Counted from the first letter of the stretch, positions 1 to 9,270 are shown. The stretch is 64,000 nucleotides of DNA from Kitasatospora azatica KCTC 9699 (GCF_000744785.1 NZ_JQMO01000002.1:1178001-1242000), one strand, 5' to 3'. Made by a program: numbers and translations. Notes: generated by a model not told the origin, from the letters alone.

Positions 1-1107
<1,107 letters not shown>

Positions 1108-1292
1108 CTAAGGCTCTCTGGCTTTGGGAGGGTAGACCTCGGGTGCGGTAGGGCGGGTCCAGGCCGAGGGACCGCTTGAATGGGCCGCCCCGCACCCAAC
1201 CGTCAATGCTCGCCGATACCCAGCCCGAAAGCCAGTTCACGGGCAAAAGCTGAAGATCCACACAAACACCGACCACTCGCAGCAGGCATCAG

Positions 1293-1308
1293 CTGTAGGA
1301 ACCTACAG
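1293..1308. promoter_or_regulatory. 16-bp perfect palindrome upstream of the SpoIIE-type regulator
   Basis: CTGTAGG-AA-CCTACAG is perfectly symmetric. It lies about 80 bp before the ATG at 1389, in the 284-bp divergent gap (1105-1388) that otherwise shows nothing recognisable. The size and symmetry suit a dimeric repressor site. The binding protein is unknown. Confidence 0.4.
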
Positions 1309-1388
1309 GAGTCGCCCGTGCGGGCTCCAGGCGCCGTCGATAGACTGAGCCGAACGAGCCACCGGCCATCCACCCCTGGAGAGCGGCC

Positions 1389-3452
1389 ATGGCGGACCAC
1401 TACGCGTCTTCCACCGCCGGCGAGGGTCCGCCCACGGCCGCGGACGACCGACTCGCGCTCAACGGCCTGGGCAGCTTCGACTGGGACCTCGACACCGGCA
1501 CGTACCACCTCGACGAGGTGGGCCTGCAAGTGTTCGACCTCCACGCGGACGAGTTCGACGGCCGGGCCACCTCGCTCGCAGTCCGGGTGCCACCGCAGGA
1601 GAGCGAACAGCTGGACGCGGCCGTCTCCCGGGCCCTGCGCGACGGCGAGCTGACCTTCGCCGCGTACTTCCGCCTGATCTGCCGTGACGGCACCCAGCGC
1701 TGGGCCCATACCCAGGGACGCATCCTGCGCGACGCGCAGGCGCACCCGTACCGGATCGTCGGGATCGTCCGCAACGCCGAGGAGGAGCTGGCCCACGCCG
1801 CCGGGATGCGCGCCCTCGCCGCGGACCGGCGCCGCCAGACCGACTCGGTGCGGATCACCACCGACGCGCTGGCCCGCGCCATGACCGTCCGGAACGTGAC
1901 CGACGTCCTGACCGACAGCGAAGGGCTGCGGCGGTTCGGCGCGGACGGACTCGCCCTCGGCCTGACCGACGGTGGCATGCTGCGCCTGGTCGCCGTGACC
2001 CAGGAGCCCTCGCCGGCCCTCAAGGCCCTGGACGACCTGTCACTGACCAGCCTGGACGACCAGCTCCCGCTGGCCGAAGCCGTGCAGACCCAGCGCCCGC
2101 GGTTCATCAGCAGCGAGGAGGAACTGACCGAGCGGTACCCCCGGCTGCTGCCCTACGCCGAACACATGGGGATCCGGGCCGCGGCCTTCCTGCCGCTGGC
2201 CGCCCAGGCCCGCCCGATCGGCGCGCTCGGCCTGTACTACCGGGACCGCCGCCGGTTCAGCACCGAGGACCGCAACATCTGCATCGCCCTCGCCAGCGCC
2301 GTCGCCCAGTCCCTGCAGCGGGCCATGCTCTTCGACCAGGAGCGCGAGTTCGCCACCACCCTGCAGACCACCATGCTGCCCCGCCGACTCCCGGAGATCA
2401 GCGGCGGCTCGGTCACCGTCCGGTACCGGGCCGGGCGCAGCGGGCGCGAGATCGGCGGCGACTGGTACGACGTTATCGCCCTGCCGCGCCGGCGGGTGGC
2501 GCTGGTCGTCGGCGACGTCGAAGGCCACGACAGTCACGCCGCCGCCATCATGGGCCAGCTGCGGATCGCCCTGCGCGCCTACTCGGCCGAGGGCCACACC
2601 CCCGCCACGGTGATGGCCCGCGCCTCCCGCTTCCTCGCCGAGCTGGACACCGACCGGTCCGCCACCTGCATCTACGCCGAGGCGGACCTGGAGACCGGCA
2701 CCCTGCGACTGGTCCGGGCCGGCCACCTCGAGCCGCTGCTGCGGCACGGCCGCCGGAGGGTCAGCTGGCCCTCGGTGCGCGGCGGTCTGCCGCTCGGGGT
2801 CGCCACCGTGTTCGGCCAGGACGAGTACCCGGAGACCCGGCTCGACCTGAACCCCGGCGACACCCTGCTGCTCTGCACCGACGGGCTGGTGGAACACCGT
2901 GGTCAGGACATCTCCGACGGCCTCGACGCGCTCACCGAGGCCGTCCGCTCAGGACCGACCGACACCGAGGAACTGGCCGACCACCTCTGCACCGGCCTGC
3001 TCGGCACCGGCGCCGAGGACGACATGGCCTTCCTGCTGCTGCGCCGAGCCGCCGTGCCCGGCATCCACCCCTCGCGCCGCATGATCCAGCACATCCACCA
3101 GGCCGACCCGGAGGGCCTGGTGGAGACCCGCATGATGCTCCGGCAGGCACTCGCCGCCTGGGGAGCCGCCGGCCAGAGCGGGGACATCGAGCTGGTGACG
3201 GACGAACTGCTGACCAACGCGCTGGTGCACACCGACGGCGGCGCGATCCTCACCGTCGAACTCCTCACCGCGCCCGCACGGCGGATCCACCTGGACGTCC
3301 AGGACCGGTCCAGCGCCTGGCCACGCCGCCGCAAGCCCGGCGAGACCGCCACCTCGGGGCGCGGGCTGCTGCTGGTCGACGCGCTGGCAGCGGACTGGGG
3401 CGTGGAGCCGCGCGGGACCGGGAAGGGCATCTGGTGCGAGTTCCGGCTCTGA
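1389..3452 (+). CDS. PAS-GAF-SpoIIE phosphatase with C-terminal HATPase (anti-sigma/phosphatase regulator)
   Basis: A 687-aa cytoplasmic signalling protein. An N-terminal PAS-like segment (about 22-135) is followed by a GAF domain (about 160-315). A PP2C/SpoIIE phosphatase (about 345-555) has EIGGDWYD, GDVEGHDSHAAAIMGQLR and GAEDDMAFLLL. A C-terminal GHKL kinase-type ATPase (about 575-687) has TDELLTNALVH and GRGLLLVDALA. Streptomycetes hold many such proteins. The phosphatase acts on anti-anti-sigma factors and the ATPase resembles RsbW-type anti-sigma kinases, so one polypeptide carries opposing activities. A GGAGAG Shine-Dalgarno lies 6 nt before the ATG. No partner sigma factor or antagonist is adjacent, so the target cannot be named. 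Confidence 0.92.
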   Translation: MADHYASSTAGEGPPTAADDRLALNGLGSFDWDLDTGTYHLDEVGLQVFDLHADEFDGRATSLAVRVPPQESEQLDAAVSRALRDGELTFAAYFRLICRDGTQRWAHTQGRILRDAQAHPYRIVGIVRNAEEELAHAAGMRALAADRRRQTDSVRITTDALARAMTVRNVTDVLTDSEGLRRFGADGLALGLTDGGMLRLVAVTQEPSPALKALDDLSLTSLDDQLPLAEAVQTQRPRFISSEEELTERYPRLLPYAEHMGIRAAAFLPLAAQARPIGALGLYYRDRRRFSTEDRNICIALASAVAQSLQRAMLFDQEREFATTLQTTMLPRRLPEISGGSVTVRYRAGRSGREIGGDWYDVIALPRRRVALVVGDVEGHDSHAAAIMGQLRIALRAYSAEGHTPATVMARASRFLAELDTDRSATCIYAEADLETGTLRLVRAGHLEPLLRHGRRRVSWPSVRGGLPLGVATVFGQDEYPETRLDLNPGDTLLLCTDGLVEHRGQDISDGLDALTEAVRSGPTDTEELADHLCTGLLGTGAEDDMAFLLLRRAAVPGIHPSRRMIQHIHQADPEGLVETRMMLRQALAAWGAAGQSGDIELVTDELLTNALVHTDGGAILTVELLTAPARRIHLDVQDRSSAWPRRRKPGETATSGRGLLLVDALAADWGVEPRGTGKGIWCEFRL

Positions 3453-3500
3453 GCGGGCATGCCGCTGAGCAGGCATGCGGCTGAGCGGGCAGCCGCTGAG
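3447..3500. repeat. 16-bp tandem repeat at the 3' end of the SpoIIE-type gene
   Basis: About 3.4 imperfect copies of a CTGAGCGGGCATGCCG-like unit overlap the TGA and fill the short convergent gap to the next gene. The nested GCATGC elements can form hairpins, so it may act as a terminator. Confidence 0.5.
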
Positions 3501-3508
3501 GGCCGCGC

Positions 3509-4195
3509 TCACTCCAGGTGGCCCTCCGCGGTGACGCTGCCGATCCGCCGGCCGCTCACCCGGTCCGGCCGGACCCGGATCCACAGCCGGCGCTCCTCCC
3601 CGCCCACCCAGGGCTCGGCCCCGGAGCGCCGCTCGAGCACCTGGACCGTCTCCGGATCGCCGACCTGCTCCCCCGTGCCGACCAGCAGCACGCTCCAGCC
3701 GTGGCGCAGCTGGTCGTCCACCTGGTCCGCCTCGAAGGACAGGTGCGTGCCCGACTCGACGGCGGCCGTCCCGGCCGGGCTGGTGCGGTAGACCACCGTC
3801 TCGCCGTCGACCAAGTAGTTGACCGGCAGCACGGCGGGCCCGGGCTCCACCGCCAGCGCGATCCGGCCCACCCCGTGAGTGCCGAGCTTCGCCCAGCACT
3901 CCGGCTCGGTGAGGTTGACCAGGGCCGGCCGGGCCACCGCCGCGTCCTGGCCCGGCGGGGCGTCGTGGCGGCCCTCCATCAGCTCCTGGTAGGTCAGGCC
4001 CAGCGCCGCCGCCACCCGCAGCACGCCGACCTCGTCGAAGCCCGGTCCGACCTCGGTGAGGTACCGCAGGTAGGTCGGCGCCATCCCGGCCCGGGCCGCC
4101 ACCTCCTCCTCGGAGAGGCCGAGTTGCTGGCACCGCTCGGAGATCCGCTGCCGTACCCGGGCCAGGTCCGGCGCGGCCTTCTGATGCTTCGTCAC
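3509..4195 (-). CDS. XRE-family HTH protein fused to a pyridoxamine 5'-phosphate oxidase-like domain
   Basis: Predicted 228 aa. The N-terminal helix-turn-helix (about 8-75) reads SEEEVAARAGMAPTYLRYL. It is followed by a split-barrel PNPOx-like flavin/heme-binding fold (about 95-220) with the conserved start ECWAKLGTHGVGRIAL and PVNYLVDGETVVYRT. This fusion is common in streptomycetes and is usually annotated as a DNA-binding or flavin-nucleotide-binding protein; its ligand is unknown. I chose the GTG at 4195 because the product then begins VTKHQKAAPDLARV like family members. An in-frame ATG at 4243 would add 16 residues with no family character. Divergent from the serpin gene. Confidence 0.85.
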   Translation of the reverse strand: MTKHQKAAPDLARVRQRISERCQQLGLSEEEVAARAGMAPTYLRYLTEVGPGFDEVGVLRVAAALGLTYQELMEGRHDAPPGQDAAVARPALVNLTEPECWAKLGTHGVGRIALAVEPGPAVLPVNYLVDGETVVYRTSPAGTAAVESGTHLSFEADQVDDQLRHGWSVLLVGTGEQVGDPETVQVLERRSGAEPWVGGEERRLWIRVRPDRVSGRRIGSVTAEGHLE

Positions 4196-4331
4196 CCTCC
4201 CGATCCTCGGCCAGGTCGGCAGCGCGCGCCACCGGTGGAGCACCGGGCGAGCGCCGGGAGGGCACCGGACGGAACCCGAGCCGGACCGGCTGCGTCAGAA
4301 CGAGGTCAGGAAACCGGGGAAGGGCGGGGTC

Positions 4332-5642
4332 ATGCGGATCAAGCGGAGTTGGCAGGCGGCAGGGGCGGCAGCAGTGGCCGCGGCAGTGCTGGCGGGCTGC
4401 GGCCACACGGCGGCGGCGCCGGCGCCGTCGGTGTCGGTGTCCGTCCAGCAGGTCTCGGCGGCGCCGCTGGCCTCCAGCACCGAGGAGCAGTCCGCCACCG
4501 CGGCCGCCACCGACGCCTTCGGGCTGGACCTCTACCACGCGCTCACCGCCCAGGCAGGCGGTCAGAACCTGGTGGTCTCACCCTCCGGCCTGAGCACCCT
4601 GCTGGCCATGCTGCTCCCCGGCGCCAAGGGCGGCACCGCCCAGGAAATGGCAGCCGCGCTGCACACCCAGCTGGCGCCCGAGCAGTACGCGGTGAGCACC
4701 GGCGCACTCGACCGGGCCGCCCGCGGGCAGGACCCGCGACTGACCGTGCAGCAGTCCGACACCGTCTGGGTCCAGCAGGGCTACCCCGTCCGGCAGGAGT
4801 ACCTGCGGGTGCTGGCCGAGGCCTTCAACGCGGGCGTGCGCAGCACGGACTTCGCCAAGGACCCGGAGGGCGCCCGCAAGGCCGTCAACGCCCTGGTGGA
4901 GCAGCAGACCAACGGGCAGATCAAGGACCTCTTCGCGCCCGGCAGCATGGACCCCTCGACGCTGCTGGCGCTCACCGACGCCCTGTATCTCAAGGCGGAC
5001 TGGCGGACCCCGTTCAAGCACGAGTCCACCTCCCCGCAGCCCTTCCACCAGCTGGACGGCAGCGCCACCCAGGTCCCCACGATGGAACAGCACGCCGGGC
5101 TGCGCTACGCCGAGGGCAGCGGCGGCATCACCGGCCAGCCCTGGCAGGCCGTGGAACTCCCGTACGCGGGCGGCAACCTGGCGATGGACCTGCTGGTCCC
5201 GGCGCAGGGCGGCTTCGACGCCTTCCGCAAGTCTCTGGACGCCCCGCAACTCGACCGCATCCTGAAGGAGCTGATGGAACATCAGGTCGACCTGGCCCTC
5301 CCCAAGTTCAACTTCGAAACCGGCAACGACCTCAGCGCCACCCTGCAGAGCCTCGGCATGAAGTCCGCCTTCGGTCCCACCGCCGACTTCTCCGGCATCG
5401 CGGGCCCCAACGCCCCCGGACGGGTGCAGATCAGCAAGGTGGTGCAGAAGGCCAAGATCATCGTGGACGAGCAGGGCACCACCGCGGCCGCCGGCAGCGG
5501 CGCGGTGGTGGGGACCTCGGCCCAGGTGGCCGGGTCCTCCGAGGTGCAGCTGCACATCGACCGCCCGTTCCTCTTCCTGATCCGCGACACCCAGAGCGGC
5601 CAGCCCCTGTTCCTGGGCCAGGTGACGGATCCTCACGGGTAG
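4332..5642 (+). CDS. Serpin-family serine protease inhibitor, predicted lipoprotein
   Basis: 436 aa. The N-terminal signal ends in the lipobox LAGC, so the protein is probably anchored outside the membrane. The serpin fold is clear: SPSGLSTLLAMLLPGAKGGT near the N terminus, VQKAKIIVDEQGTTAAAGSG leading into the reactive-centre loop, and the C-terminal signature HIDRPFLFLIRDTQSGQPLF. The hinge E-x-G-T-T-A-A-A has the small residues known from inhibitory serpins, so inhibition by the suicide mechanism is likely. The target could be a self protease or a foreign one; the scissile P1 residue cannot be fixed by eye. No protease gene is adjacent; an M6 protease lies 14 kb away and metalloproteases are not typical serpin targets. 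Confidence 0.93.
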   Translation: MRIKRSWQAAGAAAVAAAVLAGCGHTAAAPAPSVSVSVQQVSAAPLASSTEEQSATAAATDAFGLDLYHALTAQAGGQNLVVSPSGLSTLLAMLLPGAKGGTAQEMAAALHTQLAPEQYAVSTGALDRAARGQDPRLTVQQSDTVWVQQGYPVRQEYLRVLAEAFNAGVRSTDFAKDPEGARKAVNALVEQQTNGQIKDLFAPGSMDPSTLLALTDALYLKADWRTPFKHESTSPQPFHQLDGSATQVPTMEQHAGLRYAEGSGGITGQPWQAVELPYAGGNLAMDLLVPAQGGFDAFRKSLDAPQLDRILKELMEHQVDLALPKFNFETGNDLSATLQSLGMKSAFGPTADFSGIAGPNAPGRVQISKVVQKAKIIVDEQGTTAAAGSGAVVGTSAQVAGSSEVQLHIDRPFLFLIRDTQSGQPLFLGQVTDPHG

Positions 5643-5664
5643 TGGCGGTGGTCAGTGGCGGTGG

Positions 5665-8600
5665 TCAGTCTCCGGAGAGCACGCGGTACCAGGCGATGAC
5701 GGGCTCGCCCACGTAGGGTGCGCCCAGTGGTAGGAACTGGCGGGTGCTCTCGCCGGTGAGCTGCTCGTACAGCTCCGTGTCGACCGTCAGCAGGGTGTCG
5801 CCCCCGGATTCCCCGAGCTGCTGCCGCCCCTCACGATGGTCGCGCAACTGGTCGGCGTGGCGCACGGCCGGGCCGAGGAATTCGGAGTCGGTGAAGTCCG
5901 TGACGCCTCGCGCCACTCCTACCAGCAGCCGGGCCTGGGAATCGGCCAGTGCGCTACGGACGGCGCTGGTCAGCGATCCGACCCAGCTGTCGAGCACGGC
6001 CGAGAAGCTCACCACCGGTTCGAACACCAGCAGCAGATCGGGATCCTGATCGCTCAGGCTGACCTGGTTGAGCGGGATCCCCGCGTCCCACAGCGCTGCC
6101 GCCACCGCCTGGTAGAGAGCCGTCCGGAACCGGGCCGGCGACTCTGGCGGCCTTCCGTACCCGACGACGGCCACCGAGGCGACCAGTCGGGGCAGATCGA
6201 GCCCATGGCCGGGCCGGCCGAGCTGCGGAAGGTTTCCGGGAAGGAGAGCCAGCCCCTCAGCTCGCGCCGCCTGGCGCTCGTCGTGTCGTACGGCCGCCAG
6301 GTACCAGCGCTCGTCGGTGAGGTACTCCGGGTCACCCGCGTGGAACCGGCTGGCCCACTCCTTCGCCACGCGGGTCAGCGACAGGCGCCCGTCGCCCGGC
6401 ACCAGGCAGTGCAGGCCCGGGTCGTTGCGTCGAAAGCCCCGGAAGAGCAGAGCGAGTGGACTGTCGTTCTCCTGGTAGCCCTTTGCAAGGGCGAGCTTCG
6501 GCCTGATCGGGCCGTCACCCCTGATCGTCCGGACCACCTCCTGCCAGTCCTCGCTGCCGAAGTCGAAGCCGTTCTTCGCAGCGAAGACCGCGACGTGGTC
6601 GCAGTGGATTTCCCCGACCAGCCGGCCGAGCTGGGCCGGGTTGTCGACCGGGTACTCGCGAAGCGCGGGAGCCAGTCCGTCGGGGTCGCTCCAGTCGAAC
6701 ACCCGCTTGTCACGGAGCAGGATCTTCCGGCCATGACTGAGGAAGTCGATGCCGTAGTCGACCTCGTCCAAGTAGCGCTGGACACCGAGCCAGCCCCAGA
6801 TGCGGCGCTCGACAACCACCAGGCGTGCCGAGCCGCAGACCGGACAGGCGTCCATGCCGGGGACATTGGTCATGCCGCACTCCTGGCACTGGGCGACCGG
6901 CGGCAAGACCCGATCGATGTTCTGCACCGCGCTGATCTCGCGGCCGGCTCGCTGCACGGTTCGCTGGCCGGACCAGACGCACGGGCGCCGCGGGTACAGC
7001 AACTTCTTGTTGAGGTAGAGGCGAAGTTGCTTGTTGACCAGCGGATGGCTGTAGACGTCACCGAGCATCCTGCCCACCTCGCCCAGTCGGCGCGTGGACG
7101 ACGTCGGCTTCGGGTCAGCGTGCAGGCCGCTGATGGTCAGCTTGGTGCCGTGGTCGCCGGCGTCCCACTTCGGTGTCCGGTGCACCTGCTGGGTCACCGA
7201 TCCCGTGTGCAGCAGTGCCTCCACTGTGAGGACGGCGGTGTTCCACCACTCCTCGCCGGCCGTGGAGGTCATGATCTCCACCCTGCTCCCCAGACCGAAC
7301 ACCGCTTGGTAGAAGCCGAGGTTGAAGAGGGTGCCGAACGGGCTGCCGTCCCGCTGCAGTCCCAGCAGCAACCGCTGGGAGAGCGTGGCCGGGTCCATTC
7401 CACAGCCGTTGTCCGTCAGACTGATCTTCGCCTCGGCGGGGTCGTCCCGAGGCACGGGCACGACGATCTCGATGGTGAGCGGGTCCTCCTCCGTCTTGCG
7501 CTCGCCGGTGGTCGCTCGAAGCAGGTCGATCAGCTCCGCGAGGCACTGCCACGGCGGGTGCGCGGCCTGCGCCATGGCACGGAGCACCGCCGAGCCGGGT
7601 ATCACGACGAGGCCGTCGCCCAGCCCCCCGTTCTCGCCGGCCCGGGGCCACTCGTCCGCCAGCTCCTCGACATTGCCCGATGCCTCGGCATTGCCCGCCG
7701 AATCGGCGCTGGTCGCCGGGTTGTCCGCGGCGGACAACACCGCACCGGGGACAATCCGATGCTCGGCCTCGAACGGCAGCTCCACCGAAGCGCCGAGCCG
7801 CGCGCGGGCGGCCTGCAGCTGCGTGGTGATCTCCGCAGCCACCTGCGCCGCCCGGTCGAGCGCGGCATCGTAGTCCCGCGTCGCCGGATCGTCCTCGACC
7901 CGCTGTGCCGGGACCGGAGCGGTCGGCGGAAGCGGTGCCGAGCCCTCCTCGATCGCCGGGCCGAGCGCCGCTCGTAGTCCGTCGATCTCCCGACGCAGGG
8001 CGCCGACCCGGCGAGTCGCCTCGGCGATCAGCTGCAGGGCCTCGCTCCGCTCGGCCTCGGCCCGGCGCAACTCCTCCTGGGTGCGGGTGAGTTGCCGCTC
8101 GGCGCGGTCCAGGCGGAGCTGCCCGCCGTCCAGCGCCTGCGGCCCGGAGGCCGGCGGTGGCAGCTCCCGCGCGCCGGTGAGTTGGTCGACCCGTTCCCGC
8201 AGGCTGCCGAGCATCACGCTCAGCACCAGCGTCAACTGGTTCGCCTGCATCAGCGCCTTGGTGCTCTGCGCCTGCGCCTCGACGGCGTCCACCAGCTCCG
8301 CCTGGGTCCGGATCAGTCGACGCTGGGTGTCGAGCAGCTCGCCCTGCAGCTCGATCGTGCGCCGCTGCCCATCGAGGGGAGCGGCCTGCGCAGCCCGCAC
8401 CACCGGTCGCTGCGGCGGGCGTTCGCAGGCCTGCCACAGCTCACGGGCCCTGGCCAGGTCGCGCTCCCGGCGCGGACGCAGCTCGTGGCCCTCCGTGCAG
8501 GCCCGGACCACCTGTTCAACGAACCGCCAGTCCAGCCCGGTACCGGCCAGGCGGCGGCTGACAGCCGTCTTCCCGAACCCCGTCGGCCCTTCCAGCTGTG

Positions 8601-8718
8601 CCACCGTCAGCCCGGCCCGGTCCTTCAGCGCCCGCAGGAACCGAACCAACTCCACCTGCTCCCGCGCCAGGTCGGCAGCCGGCCGGCCCCACGGTCGTCC
8701 CGCCCGATTCCCCACCAT
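5665..8718 (-). CDS. HTH / coiled-coil / GHKL (HSP90/MORC-like) ATPase / zinc-ribbon / cyclase-like multidomain protein
   Basis: 1017 aa from the ATG at 8718. A longer in-frame start exists but adds 54 residues of unlikely sequence. Order: an XRE-like HTH (about 12-75, LTVAQLEGPTGFGKTAVSRR); a long coiled coil (about 75-245, runs such as LRRAEAERSEALQLIAEATR); a GHKL ATPase (about 365-600) with DNGCGMDP, LFNLGFYQAVFGLGSRV and GTKLTISG; a CX2CX10CX2C zinc ribbon (about 610-627); a middle domain; and a C-terminal 180 residues (from about 838) resembling a degenerate class III nucleotide-cyclase fold. The N-box reads AELIDLL where the family usually has AELVDN, so the Mg-binding Asn is missing. 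Function unknown; the layout recalls MORC-like ATPases of conflict systems. Divergent from the 50-aa peptide gene at 8892. Confidence 0.75.
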   Translation of the reverse strand: MVGNRAGRPWGRPAADLAREQVELVRFLRALKDRAGLTVAQLEGPTGFGKTAVSRRLAGTGLDWRFVEQVVRACTEGHELRPRRERDLARARELWQACERPPQRPVVRAAQAAPLDGQRRTIELQGELLDTQRRLIRTQAELVDAVEAQAQSTKALMQANQLTLVLSVMLGSLRERVDQLTGARELPPPASGPQALDGGQLRLDRAERQLTRTQEELRRAEAERSEALQLIAEATRRVGALRREIDGLRAALGPAIEEGSAPLPPTAPVPAQRVEDDPATRDYDAALDRAAQVAAEITTQLQAARARLGASVELPFEAEHRIVPGAVLSAADNPATSADSAGNAEASGNVEELADEWPRAGENGGLGDGLVVIPGSAVLRAMAQAAHPPWQCLAELIDLLRATTGERKTEEDPLTIEIVVPVPRDDPAEAKISLTDNGCGMDPATLSQRLLLGLQRDGSPFGTLFNLGFYQAVFGLGSRVEIMTSTAGEEWWNTAVLTVEALLHTGSVTQQVHRTPKWDAGDHGTKLTISGLHADPKPTSSTRRLGEVGRMLGDVYSHPLVNKQLRLYLNKKLLYPRRPCVWSGQRTVQRAGREISAVQNIDRVLPPVAQCQECGMTNVPGMDACPVCGSARLVVVERRIWGWLGVQRYLDEVDYGIDFLSHGRKILLRDKRVFDWSDPDGLAPALREYPVDNPAQLGRLVGEIHCDHVAVFAAKNGFDFGSEDWQEVVRTIRGDGPIRPKLALAKGYQENDSPLALLFRGFRRNDPGLHCLVPGDGRLSLTRVAKEWASRFHAGDPEYLTDERWYLAAVRHDERQAARAEGLALLPGNLPQLGRPGHGLDLPRLVASVAVVGYGRPPESPARFRTALYQAVAAALWDAGIPLNQVSLSDQDPDLLLVFEPVVSFSAVLDSWVGSLTSAVRSALADSQARLLVGVARGVTDFTDSEFLGPAVRHADQLRDHREGRQQLGESGGDTLLTVDTELYEQLTGESTRQFLPLGAPYVGEPVIAWYRVLSGD
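7720..7738. promoter_or_regulatory. 19-bp perfect palindrome inside the GHKL gene, sharing its half-site with the promoter region
   Basis: GTTGTCCGC-G-GCGGACAAC lies inside the coding region. The same TTGTCCGC / GCGGACAA half-sites recur, in the opposite arrangement, in the divergent promoter region at 8742-8764. An internal operator or looping site is possible; chance in GC-rich coding DNA is the alternative. Confidence 0.35.
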
Positions 8719-8741
8719 GCCCGCCCCACCCCTCGCCGTCC

Positions 8742-8764
8742 GCGGACAACCCCGCCTTGTCCGC
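8742..8764. promoter_or_regulatory. Inverted repeat in the divergent GHKL / membrane-peptide promoter region
   Basis: GCGGACAA-7 nt-TTGTCCGC, perfect 8-bp arms, 24 bp upstream of the ATG at 8718 in the 173-bp gap shared with the gene at 8892. The HTH of the GHKL protein is a candidate binder (autoregulation is inferred, not shown). Confidence 0.45.
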
Positions 8765-8891
8765 CGCCCACCAGCGCGAACACCGCCGCGACTTGGGGAA
8801 CAATCACAGCAGAGCGCATGGTCCTCCCGCTGCCACTTCGCCACTTCGAGTGAGCAGCCGAGCCACGACGGGCACACCACGGAGGAGCACT

Positions 8892-9044
8892 GTGTTCACC
8901 AACGGCCACACCACGGCCACCCTGCTGAAGGAGGCCGCCGGCATCATCAGGCTGGCGCTGCGCAGTTGGGGTCACACCCTGCGGCTCTGCCTGCTGCTGA
9001 CCATGGGCGCTCTGATCACCGCTGTCGTCCTCCTGCTCCGCTAG
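8892..9044 (+). CDS. 50-aa single-pass membrane peptide divergent from the GHKL protein
   Basis: Short gene starting at GTG 8892, with a strong GGAGGAG Shine-Dalgarno four bases upstream and a TAG stop at 9044. The product has an amphipathic N-terminal half (LLKEAAGIIRLALRSWGH) and one hydrophobic helix (LCLLLTMGALITAVVLLL) ending in Arg. It shares its promoter region with the large HTH-GHKL gene, so the two are probably co-regulated. It could be a membrane effector or a small membrane partner; nothing in the sequence decides. Not recognised as a named family. Confidence 0.6.
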   Translation: MFTNGHTTATLLKEAAGIIRLALRSWGHTLRLCLLLTMGALITAVVLLLR

Positions 9045-9051
9045 TGCCGCG

Positions 9052-9230
9052 TCAGGCGTCGATCGGACGCAGCACCGCGTAGTACGCGAACGGCGGACCG
9101 TACAGCCGGGCGACCCGCAGCCCGGCTCCCTCCGCCAGGCCGATCAGCGAGGACGGCCGGATCTGATGCCGGTCGAAGAACTCGCCGACCACCAGCCGCC
9201 CGAACGGCTTCAGCGCCCGGCGCAGCTCGG
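9052..9230 (-). pseudogene. 3' fragment of a SAM-dependent methyltransferase split by an IS element
   Basis: Encodes the C-terminal part LAELRRALKPFGRLVVGEFF through YYAVLRPIDA and a TGA at 9052. Joined to 10659-11091 after removing the IS and one copy of the 8-bp duplication, it gives one uninterrupted 203-aa reading frame (612 bp). The break lies right after GEIPDPARTL. The gene is therefore inactivated by a recent insertion rather than by slow decay. Confidence 0.85.
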
Positions 9231-9238
9231 CCAGCGTA
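9231..9238. repeat. Target-site duplication, left copy (CCAGCGTA)
   Basis: 8-bp CCAGCGTA directly abuts the left IS end and is repeated exactly at 10659-10666. Eight bp is the length typical of IS256-family insertions. Confidence 0.9.
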
Positions 9239-9270
9239 GATGGCGTCCCGCTGTGTGGTGTAGCCGATCA
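9239..9270 (+). repeat. IS left terminal inverted repeat
   Basis: Starts GATGGCGTCCCGC and ends TGTAGCCGATCA. It matches the reverse complement of 10627-10658 at 27 of 32 positions. Confidence 0.88.

Noticed and set aside
5665..8718. Calling the large protein an HSP90 chaperone or MutL repair protein
   Set aside because: Only the GHKL core is shared. The HTH, coiled coil, zinc ribbon and C-terminal domain do not match HtpG or MutL layouts.
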